A stretch of 64,000 nucleotides of DNA, from assembly GCF_902833645.1 (NCBI RefSeq), contig NZ_CADFGE010000003.1, positions 434,001 through 498,000 of the forward strand, given 5' to 3'. The notes under the pieces were generated by a model. The model was given only the letters and a program-made list of their open reading frames with translations, ran no database searches and was not told where the DNA came from. Below are positions 1 through 8,868 of the stretch, in pieces; positions within the stretch are counted from its first letter, which is position 1, and each line of letters opens with the position of its first letter. Source of the DNA: Paraburkholderia fungorum (lineage in GTDB: Bacteria > Pseudomonadota > Gammaproteobacteria > Burkholderiales > Burkholderiaceae). Both the position numbers and the translations under genes were made by a program.

Positions 1-704
1 AGCGCGCCGTGCTTCGGATCGTCCATCACCGCCTTGCCGCTGTCGTCGACAAAGCGTCCGCCGTTGGAAAACACCAGTGACGACATGAACTCGATCAGCC
101 AGCTTTCGCGCGCCATCGAGAGCATCAGCGGGTATTGCGACAGACCCGCATTCTTGATCTTCAGCGATTGCGCGACCAGTTCGTCCCATGTTGCAGGCGG
201 CGCCGCGATGCCCGCCTTGGCGAGCTTGTCTGCGTCGTACAGAAACGCCATGTAGTCGGTGTAGTACGTGAGACCGTATTGACGCCCCTTGTAGCGCATC
301 GATTGAGTGCAAAAGTCCTGTACCTCGCCGTTGTACTTGAGCAGTTGCGGATAGCCGTCGAGCGGCGCAAGCCAGCCCGCGTCGGCCCACTCGGGCAGCC
401 AGCCGTCGGACACCCACAGCACGTCGATCGGCGCCTGGCCGACGAACTTCGTCACCATCGCCTCCCGATACTGTGCGAACGGGAGGTTGTTGTAGTTGAC
501 GTTCAACCCCGCTTCCTTCTGAAACGGCACGAGCATGCGCTTCACCGTATCGACGCCGGCCGACCACGTATGGAGGTTCACGCTGTCTGCAGCGAAGGCC
601 CGCGACATCCCACCGACCAGACCTGAAGCGGCGAGCCCCGCGCCCGCCGACAGCTGTAGAAATCGACGACGACCGTTTCCGAATCTATTCACGACGTTAC
701 TCAT
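1..704 (-). CDS. Extracellular solute-binding protein (family 1), 5' part only
   Basis: Periplasmic binding protein of an ABC importer, probably for a sugar or polyol. About 234 codons are visible from an ATG at 704; the C-terminal half lies outside the window. The N-terminus carries a twin-arginine motif (RRRFLQL) and a hydrophobic stretch ending in AFA, so Tat export is likely. The mature part has the clamshell signature of the family (VNLHTW near the start, then a NYNNLPFAQYREAM-type segment, then DVLWVSDGWLPEWADAGWL). A GGAG Shine-Dalgarno lies about 8 bases before the ATG. The transporter partners would lie further left, so the substrate cannot be named. Confidence 0.85.
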   Translation of the reverse strand, partial: MSNVVNRFGNGRRRFLQLSAGAGLAASGLVGGMSRAFAADSVNLHTWSAGVDTVKRMLVPFQKEAGLNVNYNNLPFAQYREAMVTKFVGQAPIDVLWVSDGWLPEWADAGWLAPLDGYPQLLKYNGEVQDFCTQSMRYKGRQYGLTYYTDYMAFLYDADKLAKAGIAAPPATWDELVAQSLKIKNAGLSQYPLMLSMARESWLIEFMSSLVFSNGGRFVDDSGKAVMDDPKHGA

Positions 705-800
705 GGTTCGCTCCGACCGCCTGCGCGGCGCTGTTCACACGTGGCGTAGCCGCTGATCCGGCCACCTCTTGAGACGCGAAGATATCTTCGATAAAATAAA

Positions 801-814
801 TCGTCAACTGACGA
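801..814. promoter_or_regulatory. Inverted repeat, candidate operator copy 1
   Basis: TCGTC-AACT-GACGA, 5-bp arms around a 4-base centre, about 100 bases upstream of the solute-binding protein start. It shares the core TCGTCAA..GACGA with the repeat at 940-957, so the two probably bind the same regulator. The size suits GntR/FCD or similar dimeric repressors, but this is inference. Confidence 0.45.
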
Positions 815-918
815 CATACGTTTTTCGTAGAATTTTTCCCGCACCGACATGTGACTGCTACGGCGAGCCAAATTTGATCGATTCCCCGCATTTTCCGCTA
901 TTTGGTCGGATGAATTCT

Positions 919-932
919 CTCGACTGGTCGAG
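919..932. promoter_or_regulatory. Inverted repeat CTCGAC-TG-GTCGAG
   Basis: Perfect 6-bp arms around TG, directly before the second operator-like repeat at 940. Its sequence differs from the other two repeats and may be a separate binding site. Confidence 0.3.
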
Positions 933-939
933 TAACTTT

Positions 940-957
940 TATCGTCAATCGACGATA
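940..957. promoter_or_regulatory. Inverted repeat, candidate operator copy 2
   Basis: TATCGTC-AATC-GACGATA, perfect 7-bp arms with a 4-base centre. It shares its core with the repeat at 801; the centres are 141 bases apart. The pair could support repression by looping upstream of the solute-binding protein gene. Confidence 0.45.
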
Positions 958-1290
958 GAAACTGGAAAACGCGAATCCGGGCGAGTTTTGGAGGGGCGAT
1001 GTGGCGGGGGTTCTATCGAATGCCAGTTTCTCGTGCATTGCTGCACCATTGGCGTGCCGGGACGCGAAGGAATACGGGAAGGAGTATGCGAAGTGGTGCT
1101 GCGGTCGAATGCATTCGCGACGATCCCGTCGCCGGTCCGCTCGTTTGGGTCATTGACAGCCATCGCCGTCGCGCTCGTGCAATTCAAGGCATCCCGCGCC
1201 ACCTGAACACCGCTGTACGGCACGGGAGAAAGTCGACACGTCGACAAGCAGGCTGTCGACTGGATTCCCGTGCAAATGGCAAGTCGAGTG

Positions 1291-1704
1291 TCAGGCGGCT
1301 GCCGAGTCCGGCCTATGGGCAATGAAGTCTATTTCGACGAGCGCGTCGCGCGCCAATCCAGTCACGCCGATGCAGGTCCGCGCCGGCAATTTCCCCGGCG
1401 GGAAACGGGCGGCATAGACCGCGTTCATCGTCGCATAATCCCGTTTGAACTCGGCCAGAAAGATCCGCGCGGAGACGACATGTTCGAGGCCAAGTCCGAT
1501 CCCCTTCAACACGAGGACCAGATTGTCCATGACCTGCGTCGTCTGTGCGGCAACGCCTTCGGGAAGCGGTGCGCTGTCGTCGTCCGGCAATGTCGGCATC
1601 TGGCCGGTGAGAAACACCCAGCCGCTCTGCTCGGTCGCATGAGAGAAGGGACCGACCGGGGTGGGCGCGTCCTCCACCACCCAGAATTTTGTTGATACAT
1701 CCAT
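1291..1704 (-). CDS. RidA/YjgF/UK114 family protein
   Basis: 137 residues, the usual size for the family. The conserved PVGPFSHA block lies near the N-terminus and RTCIGV near residues 108-113 supplies the Arg that binds the carboxylate of enamine/imine intermediates in characterised RidA proteins. GGAG lies about 9 bases before the ATG. It is the last gene of the amide-utilisation operon, 80 bases after the AraC-formamidase fusion. A role in clearing reactive imines, or in hydrolysing an intermediate of the same pathway, fits. Whether it is a true RidA deaminase or another subfamily cannot be decided from sequence alone. Confidence 0.88.
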   Translation of the reverse strand: MDVSTKFWVVEDAPTPVGPFSHATEQSGWVFLTGQMPTLPDDDSAPLPEGVAAQTTQVMDNLVLVLKGIGLGLEHVVSARIFLAEFKRDYATMNAVYAARFPPGKLPARTCIGVTGLARDALVEIDFIAHRPDSAAA

Positions 1705-1784
1705 CTGCCATCACTCCATGAATAAAAAAAGCGTCGTACGCGTACCACTGCCGGCAACGCCATAGCGAACGCATCGGAAATTGA

Positions 1785-4277
1785 TTAGTCCGTGAACAAG
1801 GCCTTGCGGATGATCGCGTGCACACCCCAGTTGCCATCGACAACCTGTGTCACGCCGAAGTCGACCGCAACGGACATCAACGAGATTGCTTCATCTTCGG
1901 TGAGACCCTTGGTCGTCATCAGAAAGCGGCGCGTTTTGATGAACGCGTCGCGCATGGCGAGATCTAGCGTCGGCTTCTCGTAGACCTTACTCTGCGCGTG
2001 CGTGCCGAATTCGGCAAGATAGTTTGCATGGCTGAAGCCGTGCAACACCCACTCTTCAGGTGTTTCGACGAGCGGGTATGTCAAGTCCGCGTACGGTTGA
2101 CCGGCCAGCGTCGCTCTCTTGTGCAAGACGAGTTGAAAGTCGCCGGTCAACGAGCATTCGATCGCGGTCCCACATAGCTCGGAATCGCCCTGCGACGCGT
2201 GCGGGTCCCCGAGCGACAGCAACGCGCCGGGAGCGCCAATCGGCAGATAGACGATCGCGCCCTGCGCGATGCGCCAGTTGTCGAGGTTGCCGCCGAACGC
2301 AGAGGGCGGGATCGAATCGATGAGGCCGTCCTGTTGCGGCGCAACCGCGATCAGGCCGAAATGCGGGCGCACAGGGATCTTGACGCCCTTCAGGATCCCA
2401 TGGTTCTCCTCAATGGTCGAATGGTCGACGGGCACGCCCGGATAATCGATCGTCGAGTGCACCACACCGAATGGATCGCGCTGCGGCGTCCAGCGATAGT
2501 TGTAGACCGCACGCGCATGGGGCGGACCGTTGTGCGGCTGCGGTTCTGCGTCAAGCTCATAGATCGTGACAACTTCGCGCGGTTTCGGCTCGGTCAGCAA
2601 TTCGCGGTAATGAAACCCCCACCATGCAGCCGCATTGCTGCCGAACGCGCGCCCGCTGAACTGCGGATTCGCGCAGCGCCGGGGACGCACATCGAGAATC
2701 CTGACTTCCAGTACGTCGCCCGGTTCGGCGCCACGTACCGCGATCGGACCGGTACAGATATGCACTCCGAACCCTTCGCCCGCCCCACGTCCGTAGATCG
2801 ATGCATCGAGCGGTCCGGCACCGCGCCGGTTGACGTTCTTGCGCTCGGCGGTCCAGTGGAACACGCTTTCGGCTCCCGGGTCGCCGGCAACCATGCGCGC
2901 CCAATCGTCCGATGCGTGCTGCGTCAGCGTCTCTATCGTCACCGTGTCGCCGCTGTCGACTTCGAGCACGGGTTTCAGGTCGTGCGAGAAATAGCCCCAA
3001 TGCACCGTGTTTGCTGTGGCCCGCAACAAGTGGTGGCGCGGCTTGCCCGCACGACGGGCAGCGCCGTTCGGGGGGGCGGTATCGACCTCGACAGGAGGAC
3101 TGGCCACGACCGTATCCACATCGCCGAGGGTTGCTTCTTGCAGCCGTGCGGGCGCCGCGCCTTGCGCATGGAGCAGCAGCGCTTCAGTTTTAAAAGGCAG
3201 TCCGCGCGAAATGCGCTGCACCAGATGCCGGGCCAGATCGAGGCTCGCTTCGTGACGGAAGGCGCGCGGTGAGGTGTGATACTGCTCGCGAAACGCGCGA
3301 CTGAAATGCGCGGGATCGTTGAAACCCCAACGGAAACAGATGTCCGAAATCGATGTCTTTTCGTACTGAGGATCGACGAGTTCGACCCTGCAACGTTCGA
3401 GGCGGCGCAGACGCAAATAGGAGGAGAAGCTCTGGCCCGCGGTTTCGAACAACTTTTGCAGATAGCGCTGCGAAACGCGCTCTTCCGCCGCGAGAAGCGC
3501 GAGACTGAGTTTCGGGTCGCCAAGGCGCGCATCGATACTGCGGCAGACGCGCGAGAAGATGGCCGCCTGTGAGGATGTCAGTACGCTCGTCGGCGCTTCG
3601 CGCTGATGCGCCGCGAGCAGCGCCACCAGGAACTCAACCAGCACGAGTTCAAGCGGACGCAACTCGTCGGCCGGCAACGTATCCAGGCTTTCCGCCAGCG
3701 ACGCCAGGAAACCGGAAAACACATGGCCGACGCCGCTATCGCCGGCAATCCGTCCGGCACTCGTCAACGACGGCGCAAGGAGCCGCCCTTTGATCGCCGC
3801 ACGCGGCACACGCACCACGAAGGCGCGGAAATCCGTGGCGAAAACCAGCGAGGCGTCCTCATGCGACGGCAGATAGACGAGGTCGTTCAACGCCAGCGGC
3901 TCGCGTCGGCCGACGGTGTCCAGCGTCGCCGCCCCGTCGAGGTGCAGCACGAGTAGCACACTTTCGCCGCCGGCGGCATTCGGCTCGAGCGTCTGCGCAG
4001 CGGACGCCAGCAGACTCAACTCGAAGCCGCCGATCGACCGTTGAGCGTGGATCACTCCGTGTAATGCCCGTGCAGAGAGGATCGCGACGCTGCGCCATCC
4101 CATCCTGTCTAGCGCTTCCCGCCACGCGCGTGGCCGTTCAATTTCCGGATAGGATTCGGTTGTAAAGCGCAGCAGATCCAAGTGAACTCCAAGGCCGATG
4201 CCTGAGCGCGAACGCGTCACAGGTACCCGCTGCACCTCGATGGATTCAAAAAAGGCGGGCTGGTCATCGCGGAGCAA
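1785..4277 (-). CDS. AraC-type regulator fused to formamidase/acetamidase
   Basis: One uninterrupted 830-residue frame. Residues about 1-230 resemble the ligand-binding half of AraC regulators of the NitR/FeaR type. Residues 245-342 form a complete AraC DNA-binding domain with both helix-turn-helix units (the second around SISDICFRWGFNDPAHF). A linker of about 70 residues, rich in Ala and Pro, follows. Residues 413-830 are a full FmdA/AmdA amidase, with HWGYF at its start, GDPHASQGDSEL, and FGVTQVVDGNWGVH near the end. The amidase half is paralogous to the preceding gene. The ATG at 4277 overlaps the 3' end of that gene by 14 bases, so translation is probably coupled. Standalone regulators of this type often sit beside amidase or nitrilase genes; here both are one chain. 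It may be a substrate-sensing regulator built on an enzyme fold, or a bifunctional protein. Confidence 0.88.
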   Translation of the reverse strand: MLRDDQPAFFESIEVQRVPVTRSRSGIGLGVHLDLLRFTTESYPEIERPRAWREALDRMGWRSVAILSARALHGVIHAQRSIGGFELSLLASAAQTLEPNAAGGESVLLVLHLDGAATLDTVGRREPLALNDLVYLPSHEDASLVFATDFRAFVVRVPRAAIKGRLLAPSLTSAGRIAGDSGVGHVFSGFLASLAESLDTLPADELRPLELVLVEFLVALLAAHQREAPTSVLTSSQAAIFSRVCRSIDARLGDPKLSLALLAAEERVSQRYLQKLFETAGQSFSSYLRLRRLERCRVELVDPQYEKTSISDICFRWGFNDPAHFSRAFREQYHTSPRAFRHEASLDLARHLVQRISRGLPFKTEALLLHAQGAAPARLQEATLGDVDTVVASPPVEVDTAPPNGAARRAGKPRHHLLRATANTVHWGYFSHDLKPVLEVDSGDTVTIETLTQHASDDWARMVAGDPGAESVFHWTAERKNVNRRGAGPLDASIYGRGAGEGFGVHICTGPIAVRGAEPGDVLEVRILDVRPRRCANPQFSGRAFGSNAAAWWGFHYRELLTEPKPREVVTIYELDAEPQPHNGPPHARAVYNYRWTPQRDPFGVVHSTIDYPGVPVDHSTIEENHGILKGVKIPVRPHFGLIAVAPQQDGLIDSIPPSAFGGNLDNWRIAQGAIVYLPIGAPGALLSLGDPHASQGDSELCGTAIECSLTGDFQLVLHKRATLAGQPYADLTYPLVETPEEWVLHGFSHANYLAEFGTHAQSKVYEKPTLDLAMRDAFIKTRRFLMTTKGLTEDEAISLMSVAVDFGVTQVVDGNWGVHAIIRKALFTD

Positions 4278-5550
4278 TATTCACGCCATCGCATGCCGAC
4301 TGCATTGATGGCCCGCTGACGAAAACGTTCTTGCGGATCGAGCCATGCACCCCCCAGTTCCCGTCGACGACCTGGGTGACGCCGAAGTCTGCGGCGACCG
4401 ACATCAACGCGATGGCCTCGTCCTCGCTCAGCCTGTGCACGGTCATCAGGAAGCGGCGCAGCTTGCGGAACGCGTCACGCATCGCCTTGTCGACGCTCGC
4501 GTGCTGGGCCACCTCGATCTGTCCGGCCGGGCCGAGTTCCGCCAGATAGTTCGGGAAGGTGAAGCCGTACACCGACCATTGGTCTTCGGTTTCCAGCATC
4601 GGGTGCGTGAGGCCTTCGAGGAGCGTGCCGCCCAGGTCGTTCTTCTTGTGCAGCACGAATTCGAAGTCTCCGGTCAGCGAGGTTTCGATCGCAGTGCCGC
4701 CGAGCTCACTGTCTCCCTGTGCCGCATGCGGATCGCCGACCGAAAAGAAGGCGCCTTCGACAGCGACCGGGTAATACATCCGCGCCCCTTTGCCGACGCG
4801 CCAGTCGTCGATATTGCCGCCGGTGTAGCTGGGCGGATTGGAGCTGACATAGTCGAGCTCCGCCGGCGCGAGTCCCATGGTGCCGAAATGCAGCCGGGCG
4901 GGCACCTTCACGTTCGACAGAATGTTCTCCCGCTTCCTGACCGACGCATGGTCGACCTTCACGCCGGGATAATCGATCGTCTGATGCACGATGCCGTCCG
5001 GATCCGTCTGCGGCGTCCACACGTAGTTGTAGACCGCGCGTGCGAACGGCTCGCCCGACGTGTCGAGCTCGAAGATCGTCACGACTTCACGCGGCCTCGG
5101 CTCCTCGATCAGATCGTGATAGTGAAAGCCCCATGATGCTGCGACGTTCGAACCGAAACAGCGGCCGCGATAACACGCATTGCAGCTCGGCCGCGGCCGA
5201 ACGTCGAGTATCCGCACTTCGAGCACGTCGCCGGGCTCGGCCCCTTCGATTGCGACCGGCCCCGTCAGCAGATGCACGCCGACACCTTCGCCGGAACCGA
5301 ACGTAAACGGTCCCTCGGTTGGCCCCGCGCCACGGCGCGGCATGGCCTTGTGCTCGCGGGTCCAGCGAAAAATACTTTCGGCGCCGGGGTCGCCCGCGAC
5401 CATCCGCTCGTGATCGTCGTTCGCATGATGGGTCAGCGTCTCGATCGTGATCCGGTCGCCGGAGCGCACCGTCAGCGCGGGCGCGACTTTCTTGCTGAAG
5501 TATCCCCAATGAACCGTTTCCGGCGACACAGGCAAAGTATGGTGCTTCAT
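4264..5550 (-). CDS. Formamidase/acetamidase (FmdA/AmdA family)
   Basis: 428 residues from the ATG at 5550, normal for the family. It hydrolyses a short-chain amide to carboxylate and ammonia in the cytoplasm; formamide or acetamide is the usual substrate. Family blocks are present: TVHWGYF, GDRITIETLTHHANDD, YNYVWTPQTDPDG, GDPHAAQGDSELGGTAIE and FGVTQVVDGNWGVHG. A longer in-frame extension to 5646 would overlap the upstream transporter gene and has no family match, so I start at 5550. It follows the amino-acid importer by 64 bases and overlaps the fused paralogue downstream by 14 bases. Importer, hydrolase and regulator in one transcript suggest use of an amide as nitrogen source. Confidence 0.9.
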   Translation of the reverse strand: MKHHTLPVSPETVHWGYFSKKVAPALTVRSGDRITIETLTHHANDDHERMVAGDPGAESIFRWTREHKAMPRRGAGPTEGPFTFGSGEGVGVHLLTGPVAIEGAEPGDVLEVRILDVRPRPSCNACYRGRCFGSNVAASWGFHYHDLIEEPRPREVVTIFELDTSGEPFARAVYNYVWTPQTDPDGIVHQTIDYPGVKVDHASVRKRENILSNVKVPARLHFGTMGLAPAELDYVSSNPPSYTGGNIDDWRVGKGARMYYPVAVEGAFFSVGDPHAAQGDSELGGTAIETSLTGDFEFVLHKKNDLGGTLLEGLTHPMLETEDQWSVYGFTFPNYLAELGPAGQIEVAQHASVDKAMRDAFRKLRRFLMTVHRLSEDEAIALMSVAADFGVTQVVDGNWGVHGSIRKNVFVSGPSMQSACDGVNIAPR

Positions 5551-5614
5551 GGTAGTTCGAACCTCGTAAGGCGCCCGGCACAAAGGGCCGGGCAATGCAG
5601 AATGGCGCGCGCCG

Positions 5615-7264
5615 TCAGGACGCGACTTCGAGCCGGTCGTCGGCACCCATCACGCTCAGGAATCGCGCCGTCAATGGATGGCATGGGCGTGTGAGCACGT
5701 CGTGCGCAGGCCCCTGTTCGACCACCGCGCCGCCGCTCATGAACACGACGCGATCGGCGACCTGATCGGCGAAGCGCAACTGGTGCGTCGAGATGATCAT
5801 CGTCAGACCACCTTCGTCCACGAGCCGCTGGATGACGTCGAGCACTTCGCCGAGCAGCTCGGGGTCGAGCGCGGACGTCGGTTCGTCAAGCAGCAGCACG
5901 CGAGGATTGGGCGCAAGCGCGCGGGCGATCGCGACGCGCTGCTGTTGGCCGCCGGACAGATGGCGCGGCAACGCGTCGGCGCGATGACTGAGGCCGACGC
6001 GTTCGAGCAGCTCACGTGCTCTACGCTCGGCATCGGCAGGCGCCACGCCGTGCACCCAGCGCAGCGGCCCCGCGATGTTCTCGCATGCCGTCAGATGGCT
6101 GAACAGGTTGAAATGCTGGAACACCATGCCGACGCCCGCACTCGCACGCTCGTTGGCGATATCGGCCTGGGTCATCGGCTGACCATCGACCCGAAAACCC
6201 AGGCGCTTGCCGCCGACGCGGATTTCCCCCGCATCCCACTGCTCCAGGTGATTGATACAGCGCAGCAGCGTGCTTTTTCCCGATCCGCTCGGCCCAAGCA
6301 GCGCGATAACTTCGCCGAAGCGGACGGTGAGGTCAAAGCCGTCGAGCACCGTCTGCTCGCCGTAACGCTTGCTGAGCCCCTTCACCTGCACGGTCGGACT
6401 CTGTTTCTGGAGCGCCGCGTAGCGCTGCGCGCGCTCTGCGTGAGCGTCACGTCCGTTGCGTCCGTTACGCCCGTTACCCCCTTCTGGCAGGTGTCCGTGC
6501 GACGGCGTCGGCTCGGGCAACGCATCGGCGGGTAACGACACGCCCGCGCGGGGCGGGTTCGTCGTCATCCGGGCTCGGCGCCACGGCAGCAGCCGTGCAA
6601 AGCGTCCAGACGGGCTACGATCGAGATCGAGCGCGGTTTCTGCGAACAACTGGATCGCGGCGATCGCGCCGGTCAGCACGAGATACATCAGCCCGGACGC
6701 AAAGAAGATCGAAAAGAAATCGAACGTCGACGACGCGAGCTGGGTGCTGCGCAACGTCAGTTCGTCGACCGCGATCACGGATGCCAGCGACGAGTTCTTC
6801 AGCGCGCTGACCGATTCGTTGCCGAGCGCCGGTATCATCGTGCGGATCGCCTGCGGCGCGATCACGCGGCGCAGCAGCACGGTCGGCGTCATGCCGAGCG
6901 CCTGCCCCGCGAGCAGTTGTCCACGGTCGACACCGAGCACACCCGCGCGCAGGATTTCCGCAATGAACGGCCCCTCGTTCGCCGCGAGCGCGAGACCCGC
7001 TGCACCGATCGCGCTCAACTTCAACCCGATGTGCGGCAACGCGTCGTACGCGAACACGAGTTGCAGAATCAGCGGCGTACCGCGAAAAATGACCGTGTAG
7101 CCACGCGCGATAGCGGCGAGCGGCCCCACCTTGCTCAGTTGCATGCTCGCGAGCACCAGCCCCACGATCAGACCGCCCGCCAGCCCGAGGACCGTGACCT
7201 CGATCGTAAAGCCGATGCCGCTAAGCAGATACGGCAGGCCGAGATAGTGCAGAAACAGATTCAT
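5615..7264 (-). CDS. Fused permease-ATPase of a polar amino-acid ABC importer
   Basis: 549 residues. Residues 1 to about 225 are a HisM/GlnP-type membrane subunit with several hydrophobic helices and the EAA-like segment around GQALGMTPTVLLRRVIAPQAIR. A Gly/Asn/Arg-rich linker follows. The C-terminal 250 residues are a GlnQ-type ATPase with Walker A GPSGSGKST, signature LSGGQQQR and Walker B VLLLDEP. The start at 7264 shares one base with the stop of the binding-protein gene (TGATG), which is a coupling arrangement. Fusion of the two subunits gives a compact importer with the binding protein supplied separately. Such fusions are known in this transporter family; the linker repeat is odd. Confidence 0.9.
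   Translation of the reverse strand: MNLFLHYLGLPYLLSGIGFTIEVTVLGLAGGLIVGLVLASMQLSKVGPLAAIARGYTVIFRGTPLILQLVFAYDALPHIGLKLSAIGAAGLALAANEGPFIAEILRAGVLGVDRGQLLAGQALGMTPTVLLRRVIAPQAIRTMIPALGNESVSALKNSSLASVIAVDELTLRSTQLASSTFDFFSIFFASGLMYLVLTGAIAAIQLFAETALDLDRSPSGRFARLLPWRRARMTTNPPRAGVSLPADALPEPTPSHGHLPEGGNGRNGRNGRDAHAERAQRYAALQKQSPTVQVKGLSKRYGEQTVLDGFDLTVRFGEVIALLGPSGSGKSTLLRCINHLEQWDAGEIRVGGKRLGFRVDGQPMTQADIANERASAGVGMVFQHFNLFSHLTACENIAGPLRWVHGVAPADAERRARELLERVGLSHRADALPRHLSGGQQQRVAIARALAPNPRVLLLDEPTSALDPELLGEVLDVIQRLVDEGGLTMIISTHQLRFADQVADRVVFMSGGAVVEQGPAHDVLTRPCHPLTARFLSVMGADDRLEVAS
6450..6476. repeat. Three tandem 9-base units in the fusion linker
   Basis: Three near-identical 9-bp units (CGTCCGTTG, CGTCCGTTA, CGCCCGTTA) encode a repeated Asn-Gly-Arg on the minus strand inside the permease-ATPase linker. 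The unit length keeps the frame, so slippage would change linker length without breaking the protein. Confidence 0.75.
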
Positions 7265-8190
7265 CAGTTCGAAGCCACCAGCTTGGGGGTTTCGAGGTTC
7301 TCGACGCCGAGCGACCACTTCTTCAGCAAGTCGGCCTGGATGCCGGCCTTCTGAATCGCGACGAGCGCTGCCATCACGGCTGTGCGCATGGCCTGATTGG
7401 TCTTCGGCACGGCGATACCAATCGAATACGGCAGCGTTACCGCACTGGCCTTTTCGAGTTGGTTCGGATACGCCTTGACCGCCTGGTCCACCGTGTTCAC
7501 GTCATTGATATAGGTGTCGGCGCGGCCTGCGAGAATCGCCTGGATCGCGTTCGCGTTGTTGTCATACAGCTGCACGGACGCTTCCTGCCTGTGCGCCGCC
7601 TTGCAGGCCGGCGCAAGATTCTGGATCAGCGGCACTTCAACGTAGCCGGTGTTCTCGGCGGCAATCGTGCCGCACATCGTCGGGTTGATGCCGCTGATCT
7701 TCTTCGGATTGCCTTTCGCAACGAGCACGCCGTCGAACACCTTCGAATACGTGACGAAGTCCGCCGCCTTCGCGCGCTCTTCGGTCGCATACATGTCGGA
7801 GATCACGATGTCCGCCTGGCCGCTTTGCAGCGTCGGCAGCAGCGCTGCGAACGAGACCGGCTTGTACGCCATCTTGAAGCCGAGGCAGTTGCCAATTGCT
7901 TCGCCGAGGTCGATGTCGAAGCCGACATATTTACTCGGGTCATTCGGGTCCAGCGCTTCATAGCCCGGCGTGTGCGGGTTGATCGCGTTGATCAGCGTCT
8001 TGCCCTTGAATTGTGGGTATTTCGCCTGTAGCGCCGCGCATTCGGCAGGCGCCGGTGCGGCAGCCTTTGCGTGGCCCGACACCAGCAGCGTCAGCAGACA
8101 GACCGCACCAAGAACCAGCTCGCGCCAGTGCCGCGCAACACCGCCCGCGCGCCGGACTTGATACCCATGATCGACAAGATTGGTATACAT
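7264..8190 (-). CDS. Polar amino-acid ABC importer, periplasmic binding protein
   Basis: 308 residues from the ATG at 8190. AGGGAG lies about 7 bases upstream. The N-terminus has a hydrophobic signal segment (ELVLGAVCLLTLLVSGHAKA), preceded by an unusually long charged n-region. The mature part is SBP family 3: YVGFDIDLGEAIGNCLG, then LLPTLQSGQADIVISDMYATEERA, the pattern of glutamine/histidine/cystine binders. First gene of the amide operon, coupled to the fused permease-ATPase. The substrate is probably an amino acid or amino-acid amide, given the two amidases downstream. The gene's promoter should lie in the 8191-8868 gap. Confidence 0.9.
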   Translation of the reverse strand: MYTNLVDHGYQVRRAGGVARHWRELVLGAVCLLTLLVSGHAKAAAPAPAECAALQAKYPQFKGKTLINAINPHTPGYEALDPNDPSKYVGFDIDLGEAIGNCLGFKMAYKPVSFAALLPTLQSGQADIVISDMYATEERAKAADFVTYSKVFDGVLVAKGNPKKISGINPTMCGTIAAENTGYVEVPLIQNLAPACKAAHRQEASVQLYDNNANAIQAILAGRADTYINDVNTVDQAVKAYPNQLEKASAVTLPYSIGIAVPKTNQAMRTAVMAALVAIQKAGIQADLLKKWSLGVENLETPKLVASN

Positions 8191-8868
8191 CACTGAACTC
8201 CCTAAGCGGCAGATGACAATGGCCCACACGATGTACGCCTTGTTGCATCGCACCAGCGCGAGAGTATGTGAACGAAATTCCAGGGACTTGTCCCAGCGCG
8301 CACAAATGCTTGTACGGGCGTGAAGTTCGATGGCAACGGCGTCGCGCTTCACGACCGCCGTACGTAAGGCACAAGGAAACGCCCGCTGCGGGACGATCCG
8401 CATGGTCCTGCTTCTCATCGCTGGAAAACTCGACCTTCTTGCGCTTAAACCAACGTCGCCGCCCCCTTACCCGGTGCGTTAAAAGAATAGCCATTTCCCG
8501 CAATTACAAACCGCAATTAACTTGATTAATGGAACAATTGGCACTTTATGAAATCACAATGAAAATTACCAAATTACTCATAACCCCATGCATAAAAATA
8601 CTCAATCGGGTTGTAATTTTTCGAACCGTACGAAACGTGCAGCACTGGGCCGTCCAACGATAAATTGGCCTACAGGGGCAGCGAATTTCTGAATCCCCCC
8701 GTCGCGCCTCACGGAGCAATGAACCGGCGGCAGGCTTTCACTCTCTTTAATTTCGTCGATTTCCTAATTAAATTCTGCCGCTATCGAAATGATAGGAAAA
8801 AGAGATTGGATAAGGAAATGACTGAGCAATAGGATCACTCCGGTTTCCCCCTGAAACAGGAACTTAAA
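8191..8868. other. Divergent intergenic region, AT-rich core
   Basis: This 678-base gap separates the amide operon (leftward) from the catalase (rightward). The stretch 8480-8640 is markedly AT-richer than the rest of the window and is the likely promoter core for the leftward operon. An OxyR-like half-site pair lies at 8781. I see no convincing gene; small open frames on either strand have no family features. Confidence 0.6.
8781..8795. promoter_or_regulatory. OxyR-like CTAT-N7-ATAG site
   Basis: CTATC-GAAAT-GATAG. The CTAT-N7-ATAG spacing equals the central pair of the four-part OxyR consensus. The outer ATAG and CTAT elements match only in part. It lies 73 bases before the catalase start, a reasonable place for peroxide-responsive activation. 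Confidence 0.45.

Larger units (their letters stand above)
705..1290. other. Intergenic control region with three inverted repeats
   Basis: This 586-base gap precedes the solute-binding protein gene. Open frames here are Arg/Ser-rich without family features and I do not call them genes. It holds three perfect inverted repeats (listed separately at 801, 919 and 940) and a run of three GTCGAC sites at 1232-1260. The left half is AT-richer than its surroundings, as expected for a promoter. No regulator gene is adjacent. Confidence 0.6.

Noticed and set aside
1232..1260. Three GTCGAC sites within 29 bases
   Set aside because: Short 6-bp palindromes are frequent at this GC content and the spacing is irregular, so I do not call a regulatory array.
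769..1322. Overlapping open frames on both strands in the first intergenic region
   Set aside because: No family similarity or good ribosome sites, and they run across the operator-like repeats; treated as control DNA.
2199..3272. Open frame of 357 codons opposite the AraC-formamidase gene
   Set aside because: Antisense shadow of a clear coding region; Arg/Asp-rich, no ribosome site, no recognisable fold.
6450..6476. Possible CRISPR-like repeat array
   Set aside because: The units are 9 bases, contiguous and inside a coding frame; there are no spacers.
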